This document shows positions 31,934 to 40,758 of a DNA stretch of 64,000 nucleotides, one piece after another; positions within the stretch are counted from its first letter, which is position 1, and each line of letters starts with the position of its first letter. The stretch is from positions 124,288 through 188,287 of the forward strand of contig NZ_MSQB01000006.1 in NCBI RefSeq assembly GCF_002149965.1, written 5' to 3'. The position numbers and the translations under genes are program-made. A model generated the notes under the pieces. The model searched no databases. It was not told the DNA's origin and worked only from the letters and a program-made list of their open reading frames with translations. The stretch is from Novosphingobium panipatense. Lineage in GTDB: Bacteria > Pseudomonadota > Alphaproteobacteria > Sphingomonadales > Sphingomonadaceae.

Positions 31934-33535
31934 TCAGGATCCCGCGGAACTCGCGGGATCTTTCGGTTCGTTCACGGCGGGTTTCGATCCGCCCGCCGCG
32001 ACGTCGTCTTCCCTGGCGTCGTCGAAGCCCGCGCTGACTTCAGCCCCTCTCCAGTTCGGGTCTTTCTCAAGCCGCGCAATCATCTCGGCGGCACGTTCCG
32101 CCATCCCGCCGCCATGCGGATTGAACGCCACCGGCGTCAGGATGATCCTGGCATCGCTGGCCCGGCCAAGCTGGATCAGCGCCGATCCCAGGGTCATGCG
32201 CAGCCCCAGATCGAAAGGCGCCAGTTCAACTGCATGGATCAATCCGTCGATCGCCAGCTTGGGAGGCTGCTGCCCCTGCTCGACGAAACTGCGGTAATAG
32301 TAGATCAGCGGCAAGGGATGATCGTTTTCACGCTTGTTCAGTGCCACGAACGGGCCACGCGCCAGGCGATAGGCGGCAGCCTTGTCTCCATCGGTTTCCT
32401 CCGCCTGGCGGAACAGCGCATAGCCTTTCTGGACATAGGCATTCACGGTAGACGGGTCGAGCGCCAGCGCCGCATCGGCTGCGGCAACGGTTTCCTTGTC
32501 GTTGCCGGCATCGTATTCGGCCTCGGCCAGCTCTGACAGAACCGCTGCATCGCCCTGGTACTGGGCTGCCACGGCGCGAGCATCGGCCAGCACGCTCTTC
32601 GCGCTTTCCTCATCCACGCCCCGTTTGGTCCTGATGCGGGCAGGCATGATCGCAGCCTCTCCCGTCGACAGCCTGCGGATCGCGATATTGCCGATCACCA
32701 GCTTGGCGCCTTCGATGGTAAGGCCACTCAGCCGCCTGCGTTTCAGATAGGCTTCGACATCCTTTTCGAGCTGATCAAGATCGCCAAAGGCCTCAGCCCC
32801 CGCTTCCGCCTGTCCCTTGCCCTGATCGAGAAGCTGGAGATAGCGGGTGAACTGACCTTTGCGGGTCTCCTCGAAAGTCAGGTAATGGTAGAGCAGCCAG
32901 CTCTTGCCGTAGAACGCATCGTAACTGCGATGCGAACGCTTGTCGTAGGCGGCCGGATCGAGAAGATCCGAAACCTTCACGTCTTGCGCAAAGTACAGTT
33001 CCATGGCGCGATGGACGGCGGGGCGCCCCAGGATCATGCCTCCATCCGCCGAAAAGCTGGTGGAGGAAAAGAACTCCGCAGCGCCTTCGGTAAACCAGCG
33101 CGGCCTTTCCATGCTGTTGGTCGAAATCATGAAATGATGGGCATATTCATGAAGAAGCGTGATCATCGAATCGTCGTTGGTGCCTCGCGCAGCATCGACG
33201 CGGGGGATGATCGCCAGCGAACCGCCCGCCCGAGGAAGATAGAATCCACCGACATACTTGCTGTTGGCGCCGTATATCTTGCGCACTTCCTGCTCGCTGC
33301 TCACCACATAGACGGCAACGCGGTTCGACGGGCTCGGTACGGGAGCCTTGTAGTTGAACAGGAGCGAAAGCGCGGTGTGGTAGCGTTCGAGCTGCTCCGA
33401 AAACTTGCGCAGATCACGCTCGTTGTCATTGGCGTAAATCACGAAATGGTCGCTCGACGCCTCGAGCCATTCCGCGCGCGCGATGGACGGGCGCAGAAGA
33501 ATGGCCAGAAGACAGGCCATAACAATCGATCGCAT
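31934..33535 (-). CDS. Secreted HExxH metallopeptidase-like protein with TPR-like C-terminus
   Basis: A 533-residue protein with a signal peptide (about 1-21). It contains a zinc motif H129-E-Y-A-H133 and a downstream E150 (RWFTEGAAEFF) that could be the third ligand, as in gluzincins. The arrangement resembles DUF1570/M61-like proteins. From about residue 300 on it has helical TPR-like repeats (ADARAVAAQYQGDAAVLSELAEAEYDAGN; SALIQLGRASDARIIL). Peptidase activity is plausible but the substrate is unknown. It is on the same strand as and upstream of the diguanylate cyclase-independent region, in its own unit. Confidence 0.75.
   Translation of the reverse strand: MRSIVMACLLAILLRPSIARAEWLEASSDHFVIYANDNERDLRKFSEQLERYHTALSLLFNYKAPVPSPSNRVAVYVVSSEQEVRKIYGANSKYVGGFYLPRAGGSLAIIPRVDAARGTNDDSMITLLHEYAHHFMISTNSMERPRWFTEGAAEFFSSTSFSADGGMILGRPAVHRAMELYFAQDVKVSDLLDPAAYDKRSHRSYDAFYGKSWLLYHYLTFEETRKGQFTRYLQLLDQGKGQAEAGAEAFGDLDQLEKDVEAYLKRRRLSGLTIEGAKLVIGNIAIRRLSTGEAAIMPARIRTKRGVDEESAKSVLADARAVAAQYQGDAAVLSELAEAEYDAGNDKETVAAADAALALDPSTVNAYVQKGYALFRQAEETDGDKAAAYRLARGPFVALNKRENDHPLPLIYYYRSFVEQGQQPPKLAIDGLIHAVELAPFDLGLRMTLGSALIQLGRASDARIILTPVAFNPHGGGMAERAAEMIARLEKDPNWRGAEVSAGFDDAREDDVAAGGSKPAVNEPKDPASSAGS
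31938..31963 (+). terminator. Terminator of the glycan operon
   Basis: A perfect 9-bp stem (GATCCCGCG at 31938-31946 with CGCGGGATC at 31952-31960) and TTT directly after it. It lies 15 bases past the GH27 stop and overlaps the 3' end of the converging HExxH-protein gene. Confidence 0.7.
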
Positions 33536-33577
33536 CTTGTTGAATCGTCCCCAATATTCCCCACCGGCTATTTACCG

Positions 33578-33602
33578 CGCTTCTTGGGGCATGCAAGAAG
33601 CG
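33578..33602 (-). terminator. Hairpin after the diguanylate cyclase gene
   Basis: A perfect 9-bp stem (CGCTTCTTG / CAAGAAGCG) with a seven-base loop, 18 bases past the stop of the GGDEF gene on the minus strand. There is no T run, so this is a tentative terminator. Confidence 0.5.
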
Positions 33603-33620
33603 TTAGGTCCGGTTCGAATA

Positions 33621-35393
33621 TTATCGGTGCTCGCTTCCGTGCAGGATCTGGCCGGGATCGTCCGTCGATGCCCTATCCTCGAGCAGTCGAATGGCGACCT
33701 GATCGCGGCCAAGCCGCTTGGCTTCATAAAGGGCTTCGTCGGCCAGCCTATAAAGCGAACGGAATTCGGCTGCTGTCGAGGCTTCGGCGATGCCGATGCT
33801 GACCGTGACCTTGCGATGCCCGATAACCTCGCCGTGCCGGCATCCACCGATATCCTGCCGGAGCCTGTCGGCAAACCGCACCAGCTCGAAACCTTCGAGC
33901 CCGGAGACCATCACTGCGAACTCCTCGCCGCCGAGACGGGCGACGGGGCAGTTCTCGCCTTCATACAGTGCGATCTGGCGGGCTATGGCGATCAGGACGA
34001 TGTCACCCGCGTCGTGACCGTAGATGTCGTTGATCGACTTGAACCAGTCCACATCGATGAGCAGCAGCGCGGTGGTCTCGCCGCGACCTTGCGACCTTTC
34101 GAGGACTGTGCCCACTTTCTCGATGAAGCCGCGACGGTTCGGCAAGCCGGTCAGCGCATCGCGGCGCGCAAGTTCCTGGGCCTGCGCCTCGGCACGGCGC
34201 GCGGTGTCCCGCTCGATCCGCAGCCGCGCATGGGACCGGGAGGCCGCGATCGACAGCCAGAGCGTCTGCCATGCCGCGGCGAACAGAACCAGGATCTGCG
34301 ACCCGCCGCCCCAGAACATCCGGTCCGTATCGATGAACTCGGTCGAGGCGAGCACCAGCATAGGCACCGACCAGGCACCAGCAAAACTGCGCGCCTCGGG
34401 GCTTCCCCGGCGCCACGCCTGCCCGATACAGAAGGCCACCGCGACGAGGTTGGCGAGAACCAGAATTCCCAGCACCGCGCCAAGCGCCTCGATCGGACCC
34501 GAACGCATCAGGGAAAGCGGTACGCCGAGCAGGGCGACGCCTGCGGTCAGCCAGAGCGCCGTCCGGCGCAGCCAGGGACTGACGCTGCCGCCTTCGAGCG
34601 CGGTCACGGCACTCAGCGTCGCGAGGGAAATGGCAAGGCAGGAGAGGCCCGTGCAGATCTGGGCCGATATTGCGCCCGCCAGGCCGGGAAAGAAGAACAG
34701 GTGAAGCTGCGACCAGAAACCGCCCCAGAGGATCATGCAAGTGGCCCAGGCCGCCTGCCAGGCCGAAAACTGCCGCCGCACCGCAATCGCCATCGAGGCG
34801 TTGTAGATGGCCCCCGCCAGAAGAAGCACCAGCGCCGCGCCGATGGAAGTCGCCAGCCCCGTCGTCTGGGTGCTTTCCTCTCCGCGCCCTACCAGGCGCA
34901 TGCGCAGAAGACCGGCGCTGGCCACCTTGTCGAAGCGCATGGTCACGCCGACCGGGGCAACATCGCGATGCGGCGCTCGGAAAGCAAGTTGTCCACCCGC
35001 CCGCCAATGCGTTCCGAAATCGCCGCTCCGCACATGTTGCCGCTCGACCGCGCCGTCCGCGTAGGAGAAGGTGACGACAAGCCGGTCGAACCGCGAACTG
35101 TGAACGATGAGCGAAAGATCGTCCCCCTCATCGGTCGCAGGCGGCAGAGGCGCCTGCAGCCAGAGCGTGCCCTTCTGATAGTTCTCGGGCGCGCCGGAAC
35201 AGACGAAGTGCGACGGTATCGCGTCCCCGCGCGATACCGAACGGCTGACCGAATGGCAGAGCGGCCTGCCGATCCGCAACACTTCGGCCCCGGCACGATC
35301 CGCCAACCCCAGCCACGCTATTGCGGCGAGGAGGAGCCCAAGCGCAGGCAGAGCTTTCGCAAGGAAGCCCGAATGCGGCGATTCGCAAACCAT
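33621..35393 (-). CDS. Diguanylate cyclase with 7TMR-DISM sensor region
   Basis: A 590-residue membrane protein: N-terminal hydrophobic segment, a periplasmic region of about 150 residues, then seven hydrophobic helices (about 185-390) like 7TMR-DISM. A short coiled linker (RLRIERDTARRAEAQAQELARRDALTGLPNRRGF) leads to a C-terminal GGDEF domain whose active site reads GGEEF, so it should make cyclic di-GMP. The usual RxxD inhibitory site ahead of it is not recognisable, suggesting weak product feedback. The signal sensed is unknown. Confidence 0.88.
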   Translation of the reverse strand: MVCESPHSGFLAKALPALGLLLAAIAWLGLADRAGAEVLRIGRPLCHSVSRSVSRGDAIPSHFVCSGAPENYQKGTLWLQAPLPPATDEGDDLSLIVHSSRFDRLVVTFSYADGAVERQHVRSGDFGTHWRAGGQLAFRAPHRDVAPVGVTMRFDKVASAGLLRMRLVGRGEESTQTTGLATSIGAALVLLLAGAIYNASMAIAVRRQFSAWQAAWATCMILWGGFWSQLHLFFFPGLAGAISAQICTGLSCLAISLATLSAVTALEGGSVSPWLRRTALWLTAGVALLGVPLSLMRSGPIEALGAVLGILVLANLVAVAFCIGQAWRRGSPEARSFAGAWSVPMLVLASTEFIDTDRMFWGGGSQILVLFAAAWQTLWLSIAASRSHARLRIERDTARRAEAQAQELARRDALTGLPNRRGFIEKVGTVLERSQGRGETTALLLIDVDWFKSINDIYGHDAGDIVLIAIARQIALYEGENCPVARLGGEEFAVMVSGLEGFELVRFADRLRQDIGGCRHGEVIGHRKVTVSIGIAEASTAAEFRSLYRLADEALYEAKRLGRDQVAIRLLEDRASTDDPGQILHGSEHR

Positions 35394-35619
35394 TGCGCCG
35401 CGACCTATGGCACAAGACTTACTTCAACAAGGTTACCCGATTAACCAAGATAAGTTGACGGCACTTCCTATCGCCCCGCCCCGACTTCCATCGCTTCCAA
35501 GGCACTACGTCGCTGTAGGACCGCCTTGGTGACGCGATGCAACCCGCGAAGGCACAATGGGCCCTTTCAAGCATTAAGCCTTTTGTACCGGACAACCGGC
35601 CAGGCCAAAGCGAGATAGA

Positions 35620-37404
35620 ATGACCCTGAACCAGTGGCTTTCCGTCGCCACCCTGTGCGGCATGATGCTTCTCTTCATATGGGGTCGCTTCCGCTACGAT
35701 ATCACCGCCATAATCGCCCTGCTGGCGGCACTCGCGCTGGGTCTGGTTCCCCCCGAGAAGGCCTTCACCGGGTTCGCGGACGACATCGTCATCATCATCG
35801 GCTCCGCGCTGGTTCTCTCGGCCGCGGTGCAGCGAACCGGCCTTGTCGAGCGCGCGGTCAATCTGGTCAGCCAGTGGGTACGCAGGCCCGGATCGCAGCT
35901 TCTGGTCCTGACCGGCTCCGTTGGCGTCGCATCCGGTCTCATCAAGAACATCGGCGCATTGGCGATGATGATGCCGGCCGCTTCCCAGCTTGCGCGGCGC
36001 AGCGGCACCAACCCCTCGCGCTTCCTGATGCCGATGGCCTTTGCCTCCCTGCTCGGCGGGCTGACGACGATGATCGGCACTTCCCCCAATATCATCGTCA
36101 GCCGTGTGCGGGAGGAAATGACCGGTCAGCCTTTCCGCATGTTCGACTATCTGCCCACCGGCCTCGGCATGCTTTTGATGGGCCTGGTGTTCCTGCGCGT
36201 CGCCTATCGACTTGTCCCTGCCGACCGCCGCGCCGCCGCGACGATGGGAGAGGCGCTCAATATCTCGGACTATACGACCGAGGCCACGGTATCGGCCGGT
36301 TCGGACGCCATCGGCGATACCATCGAGGAATTCGTCGCCGGACACGACAACGAGATCGAGGTTACCGCCGTGCTGCGTGCGGGCCTTCGCGGCGAGGTCC
36401 ATCCCGCCACCCATATCGCCGAGGGAGACGTCCTGATCCTGTCCGGCGATCCCGACGCACTGGAACGCGCCATCGCCCGCTCGCAGCTCAGCCTCAACGA
36501 TGACGAGGAGGACGACGAGCACGCAGGGGAAAACAAGCGCGCGCGCGATGACATCGGCGTGATCGAGGGGGTCGTCACGGCGGAATCCGCTTTCGTGGGC
36601 AGCACCGCCGGAAGGCTCATGCTGAAGGACCGCCTGGGCCTGAGGCTCGTGGCGATCTCGCGTCAGGGCGAAAGCCTGCGCAACAAGCCCGGCAACGTCG
36701 TCATGGCGGCAGGCGATGTCGTGGTGTTGCAGGGCGTATTGGGAGAAATGCCGGGAAGGCTGCGGCAACTCGGCGTCCTGCCGCTTGCCCAGCGCCAGAT
36801 CCGGCTCGGCATGAACCGCAGCAGCTGGTGGGCGCTGGCGATCCTTGCCCTGGCCATCATATCGACCGCGACCGGGCTGGTGCCGGTGGCCGTGGCATTT
36901 TTCGCCGCGGCGGGCGCGGTGATCATCACCGGCGCGCTGCCGGTCAACGACGCCTATGAGGCCGTGGAGTGGCCGATCCTGATCATGCTGGGCGCGCTGA
37001 TCCCGGTCAGCGAGACGCTGCAGACCACGGGTGCCTCCGATATCCTGGCGACCCAGCTTTCGCATATCGCGCGGGACATGCCGCCGTGGGGCGCCGTCGC
37101 CATGGTGCTTGCGGCGTCCATGGCGGTGACGCCATTCCTCAACAACGCGGCTACGGTGCTGGTCGTGGCGCCGATCGCGGCGGTTTTCGCCACCGATCTC
37201 GGCTACCGGCCGGATGCCTTCCTCATGGCGACGGCGATCGGCGCGGGCTGCGATTTCCTCACGCCGATCGGGCATCAGTGCAATACGCTGGTGATGGGGC
37301 CGGGCGGCTATCGCTTCGGCGACTACGCCCGGCTCGGCGCCCCCTTGTCCCTGCTGGTGCTGGCCGTGGGGACGCCGCTCATCATGTACTGCTGGCCGCT
37401 TTAG
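35620..37404 (+). CDS. SLC13-family permease with two internal TrkA-C (RCK_C) domains
   Basis: A 594-residue inner-membrane transporter. Five or so N-terminal membrane helices are followed by two cytoplasmic RCK_C domains (about 205-290 and 300-390: EIEVTAVLRAGLRGEV, GLRLVAISRQGESL). Six or so more helices follow, with the family motif GTSPN (TTMIGTSPNIIV) and its repeat TPIGHQCNTLVMGPGGY. Such proteins carry sulfate, dicarboxylates or other anions. The substrate is undetermined. The stop overlaps the converging M24 gene by four bases. Confidence 0.88.
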   Translation: MTLNQWLSVATLCGMMLLFIWGRFRYDITAIIALLAALALGLVPPEKAFTGFADDIVIIIGSALVLSAAVQRTGLVERAVNLVSQWVRRPGSQLLVLTGSVGVASGLIKNIGALAMMMPAASQLARRSGTNPSRFLMPMAFASLLGGLTTMIGTSPNIIVSRVREEMTGQPFRMFDYLPTGLGMLLMGLVFLRVAYRLVPADRRAAATMGEALNISDYTTEATVSAGSDAIGDTIEEFVAGHDNEIEVTAVLRAGLRGEVHPATHIAEGDVLILSGDPDALERAIARSQLSLNDDEEDDEHAGENKRARDDIGVIEGVVTAESAFVGSTAGRLMLKDRLGLRLVAISRQGESLRNKPGNVVMAAGDVVVLQGVLGEMPGRLRQLGVLPLAQRQIRLGMNRSSWWALAILALAIISTATGLVPVAVAFFAAAGAVIITGALPVNDAYEAVEWPILIMLGALIPVSETLQTTGASDILATQLSHIARDMPPWGAVAMVLAASMAVTPFLNNAATVLVVAPIAAVFATDLGYRPDAFLMATAIGAGCDFLTPIGHQCNTLVMGPGGYRFGDYARLGAPLSLLVLAVGTPLIMYCWPL

Positions 37405-38585
37405 AAGGGCCGATCGATGGAGACCTGTGGCGTGGTGAACCACTGGGCGCCTGTCTCGGTCACGAACATGTGGTCCTCCAGACGGACGCCGAACTTCTGC
37501 GGAACGACGATCATCGGCTCGTTCGAGAAGCACATTCCCGGTTCCAGCGGAGTCCTGTCGCCGCGCACGAGATAGGCCGGTTCGTGGATCGAAAGGCCGA
37601 TGCCGTGGCCGGTGCGATGCGGCAGGCCCGGCAGATTGTAGTCCGGTCCCAAGCCGGCCTTCTCAAGCACGGCGCGTGCGGCGTAATCCACCGCCTCGCA
37701 GGGCTCGCCCGGACGGCAGGCGTCGAAGGCGGCCTGCTGCGCTTCCTTCTCGATATCCCAGATGCGGCGGATCTCGTCCGACACTTGCCCGAAGGCGTAA
37801 GTCCGGGTGATGTCCGAGTGATAGCCCTCGATCGTGCAACCCGTATCGACCAGAACCAACTGGCCTTCCTGAAGCTCTCGGTCACCCGGAAGGCCATGGG
37901 GATAGGCAGTCGCCTCCCCGAACTGGACGATGCAGAAGCTCGATCCCCTGGCGCCCAGCTTGCGGTGCGCGGCGTCGATGAAGTGGACCACCTCGCTCTG
38001 GCGGATGCCGGGACGCAGGATGCGCGCGGCGGCCTGATGGACCAGCAAGGTCATGTTCTTGGCCTGCTGCATCAGCGCCAGTTCGGCGGCGGACTTCACC
38101 ATGCGGCACTGCTTGATCACCGGCATGGCGTCCACGAGCAGGGCCGATCCGCCCTGCCGCACGCGCTCGGCGAAGTGGAACGGCAGTTCGGGATCGATCG
38201 CGACCGTCTTCGCGCCCAGCTCCGCCAGGACCTGTACTACAAGCGCTACCGGATCCTCGTCTTCCTGCCAGGAGCGGATCTCCACCGGGATCGCGAGATC
38301 GGCTTCGAGCGTGCCGATCTCGAAATGCGGGCAGATCATGATGGGCGTGCGGCCCGGCACGAGCAGCATGGCGACGAGGCGCTCGGTCTGTCCCCAGGGC
38401 AGGCCCGAGAAATAGCGCAGCGAGGCACCGGCGTTGACGAGCAGCGCGTCCGCGCCAAGCCTTTCGGTGAGTTCGAGGGCCCGCTCCATGCGCGTTTCGC
38501 GCTCGGCCACGGCGATGGCCGGGGCGACATCGGCCCAGGGCTGGAGGCCAGCCAGTTCGATCTCTGCGGTCGATCCGCCAATCAT
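37401..38585 (-). CDS. M24 family metallopeptidase (Xaa-Pro dipeptidase-like)
   Basis: A 394-residue cytosolic protein with a creatinase N-domain and the pita-bread catalytic domain. All five metal ligands are present: D247 (VLVDTGC), D258 (YHSDITRTY), H327 (RTGHGIG), E356 (SNEPMI) and E370 (RLEDHM). Members cleave Xaa-Pro dipeptides or related amides such as N-acetyl-diaminobutyrate derivatives. It starts 12 bases after the FAD amino-acid dehydrogenase gene, with AAGGA before the ATG, so they form an operon under the GTATAC operator. Confidence 0.88.
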   Translation of the reverse strand: MIGGSTAEIELAGLQPWADVAPAIAVAERETRMERALELTERLGADALLVNAGASLRYFSGLPWGQTERLVAMLLVPGRTPIMICPHFEIGTLEADLAIPVEIRSWQEDEDPVALVVQVLAELGAKTVAIDPELPFHFAERVRQGGSALLVDAMPVIKQCRMVKSAAELALMQQAKNMTLLVHQAAARILRPGIRQSEVVHFIDAAHRKLGARGSSFCIVQFGEATAYPHGLPGDRELQEGQLVLVDTGCTIEGYHSDITRTYAFGQVSDEIRRIWDIEKEAQQAAFDACRPGEPCEAVDYAARAVLEKAGLGPDYNLPGLPHRTGHGIGLSIHEPAYLVRGDRTPLEPGMCFSNEPMIVVPQKFGVRLEDHMFVTETGAQWFTTPQVSIDRPF

Positions 38586-38597
38586 GTCATCTATTCC

Positions 38598-39818
38598 TTA
38601 TGCGAAACGCTGGATGTCGAAAGGTGCAAGCGGCAACGCAGGCTGCTCCCCCGCGACCATCGACGCGACCAGTCGCGCCGTGATCGGCGCCAGAGTAAGC
38701 CCGAGGTGCTGATGCCCGAAGGCATAGTAGAGATTGGACGCCTTCGTCGAGCGTCCGATCGCGGGAAGATAGTCCGGCAGGGTCGGACGGCAGCCCATCC
38801 AGCGGCGGAACGGCCCGGCGATCGGCAGGCCCAGTTCCGCGACGTGGCGCTCCAGACGCTCCCATTTGCGCGGATTGGCGGGCGCGTCGGCCTTGCCGAG
38901 TTCGACGAAGCTCGCGGCCTGAACCTCGCTGCGGTAGCGGGTGACGATCATCGCGCGCTCCTCGAAAACCACCGGCGGCAGGTCGGCAGGCCAGTCTTGG
39001 GCATCGGCGCGGACATGATAGCCACGCTCCGCAATCATCGGCACCTTGTGGCCTGTATATTCCATCAGTTCGCGCGAACGCACGCCAGCGCAGACGAGCA
39101 CCTGTTCGGCATCGACACCGCCGATCTCCACGCGGCTTCCCGTCAGCCGCAATTCCCCGCGCTGCGCGACAAGCGCGCCGCCGCGCTCCAAGAAAGCCTT
39201 GCGAAGAGCCTGCCGCAGTTCGCCGAGATCCGCGATCTGGCCGCTGCCCGAGAACCGGACAGCACCCGCCACGGGAGACTTGCACAAGGCGGAGAGCATC
39301 TCGCTTTCCGCCTGCGTCGCATCATGCACGCGCGCCGTTCCGGTTTCCGAGGCCAGCCATGAGGCCCGGCCTTCGCGCGCCGCGCGCTCCCCGTGCCAGA
39401 GCACGAAGTGACCGTCCTGCCGGACGAGTTCGGACGCACCGATGCGATCCACCAGGGAAGTCCAGGCGGGCATCGAGCCCGCCAGCAGGGGCGCCAGGGC
39501 CTTGCAGCCGTTTCGGAACTGCCCCGGACGCGCCGCAGCCAGCAGGCGCAGGCCGAAAGGCACCCATTCACCGATCGCGGAAGGCGGAAAGCCGAGCGGG
39601 CCGCCGCGCATGAACAGGCGCTGCGGCAGGCTGCGCACCATGCTCATGGAGGCAAGCGGCTCCACCTGCTCCACCGCGATATGCCCGGCATTGCCCCATG
39701 AGGCCGCCCCGCCTTCGGCATCGTCATCGACGATCGCGACCTGATGCCCCGCCTCGAGCAATTCGATGCCCGCGCAAAGGCCGACCACCCCGCCACCGAC
39801 AATTCCAATGGACCCCAC
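38598..39818 (-). CDS. FAD-dependent D-amino-acid dehydrogenase/oxidase (DadA-like)
   Basis: A 406-residue DAO-family flavoenzyme beginning at GTG 39818 with GGAG five to six bases ahead. The Rossmann motif GIVGGGVVGLCAGIELLEAG is at residues 4-23, and the C-terminus has the family sequence GHQHLGLTLAPITARLVA. It oxidatively deaminates a D- or cyclic amino acid, such as D-hydroxyproline, with electrons passing to quinone. It heads the operon with the M24 peptidase. A GTATAC operator lies 27-42 bases before its start, suggesting control by the divergent GntR protein. Confidence 0.87.
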   Translation of the reverse strand: MGSIGIVGGGVVGLCAGIELLEAGHQVAIVDDDAEGGAASWGNAGHIAVEQVEPLASMSMVRSLPQRLFMRGGPLGFPPSAIGEWVPFGLRLLAAARPGQFRNGCKALAPLLAGSMPAWTSLVDRIGASELVRQDGHFVLWHGERAAREGRASWLASETGTARVHDATQAESEMLSALCKSPVAGAVRFSGSGQIADLGELRQALRKAFLERGGALVAQRGELRLTGSRVEIGGVDAEQVLVCAGVRSRELMEYTGHKVPMIAERGYHVRADAQDWPADLPPVVFEERAMIVTRYRSEVQAASFVELGKADAPANPRKWERLERHVAELGLPIAGPFRRWMGCRPTLPDYLPAIGRSTKASNLYYAFGHQHLGLTLAPITARLVASMVAGEQPALPLAPFDIQRFA

Positions 39819-39844
39819 AAAAACTCCGTTGCATAAGTCAGACT

Positions 39845-39860
39845 ATATCGTATACCATAT
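39845..39860. promoter_or_regulatory. GntR/FCD operator-like palindrome before the dehydrogenase
   Basis: ATATCGTATACCATAT: a GTATAC core (39850-39855) flanked by ATAT on both sides, 27-42 bases before the GTG start. FadR-subfamily regulators often bind such short palindromes. The same core recurs at 40026-40031 and 62495-62500. Confidence 0.65.
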
Positions 39861-40021
39861 ATCAATCACCGCCCGTTCGCACAAGGCTTTGCACCGCGCA
39901 TGAACGTCTCGATCCACCGTTTTGACAGCGTCCCGGCAAGTCCGGGCTGCGGAGGACCGCGATTAACAAGATGCAAGGGCGCGTCGAAAAAGGTCGGATT
40001 GCAGCACCATTCGGCATCATC

Positions 40022-40035
40022 TACCGTATACGTTA
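40022..40035. promoter_or_regulatory. GntR/FCD operator-like palindrome before the GntR gene
   Basis: TACCGTATACGTTA with the core GTATAC at 40026-40031, about 47-60 bases before the GTG start of the regulator. The position suggests autoregulation. Confidence 0.65.
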
Positions 40036-40081
40036 AATCGATGGCGTTTCGCGCCGTCGAGACCTGTATGGAGATTCACTG

Positions 40082-40738
40082 GTGACAATCGTCGTCCGCA
40101 CTCTTGCCGAACGCATTTTCGACGTGATCCGCGAAAGGATCGTCGAAGGAAAGCTCCCCGTCATGGAGCCGGTGCGGCAGGATGCCCTGGCTGCCGAACT
40201 CGGCGTCAGCAAGATCCCGCTGCGCGAGGCTCTGGCCCGGCTGGAACATGAAGGCCTGCTGACCAGCCAGGCCAACCGGGGCTGGTTCGTGCGCCCGATG
40301 TCCAGCGACCAGGCCGAGGAAATCTACCTCCTTCGCCTGGCCATCGAGCCCGCCGCCGCCGCTTATGCCTGCGCCGTCGCCGACGACGAAGATCGCAAGG
40401 CTGCCGTGAAGGCCTTCGAGGTTCTGGACGCCGCCGCCAAGGACAATCTCAGCGACGTGGCCGTGCGCAACCGCGAGTATCACGTCTCGTTGGTGCGCCC
40501 CGGCAAGCGCCTGCTGACCACGCAGCTGGTAGAGCGCCTCGAAGTTCTCGCCGAACGTTATGTGATCGCCCACCTGCAACCGGCAGGCCGCGGCGACCGC
40601 GCCCATACCGAACACCGTGAACTGCTCGACACCTGGCTGGCCGGAGACGCCGCCAAGGTACAGAGCCTGCTCACCCGGCATATCGCCAGCACGCTCGACG
40701 ACTTGCGCGCTCATTTTACCGCCAGCCAGACAGGCTGA
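40082..40738 (+). CDS. GntR family regulator, FadR subfamily (FCD domain)
   Basis: A 218-residue regulator: an N-terminal winged helix-turn-helix (QDALAAELGVSKIPLREALARLEHEGLL, about 30-60) and a helical FCD effector domain with the acidic/histidine positions that bind a metal and a carboxylate ligand. It starts at GTG 40082 with GGAG about eight bases upstream. It is divergent from the dehydrogenase-M24 operon and 20 bases ahead of the amino-acid permease. It likely represses both until an amino acid or derivative binds. Confidence 0.9.
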   Translation: MTIVVRTLAERIFDVIRERIVEGKLPVMEPVRQDALAAELGVSKIPLREALARLEHEGLLTSQANRGWFVRPMSSDQAEEIYLLRLAIEPAAAAYACAVADDEDRKAAVKAFEVLDAAAKDNLSDVAVRNREYHVSLVRPGKRLLTTQLVERLEVLAERYVIAHLQPAGRGDRAHTEHRELLDTWLAGDAAKVQSLLTRHIASTLDDLRAHFTASQTG

Positions 40739-40758
40739 GACAATAACCAGGGGGATCC

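Noticed and set aside
35419..37533. A 704-residue minus-strand frame opposite the SLC13 permease
   Set aside because: Shadow frame; the plus strand has membrane helices and SLC13 motifs.
39845..40035. Integration or att-site interpretation of the GTATAC repeats
   Set aside because: Short palindromes just before starts of related genes fit operators; no integrase or tRNA is nearby.
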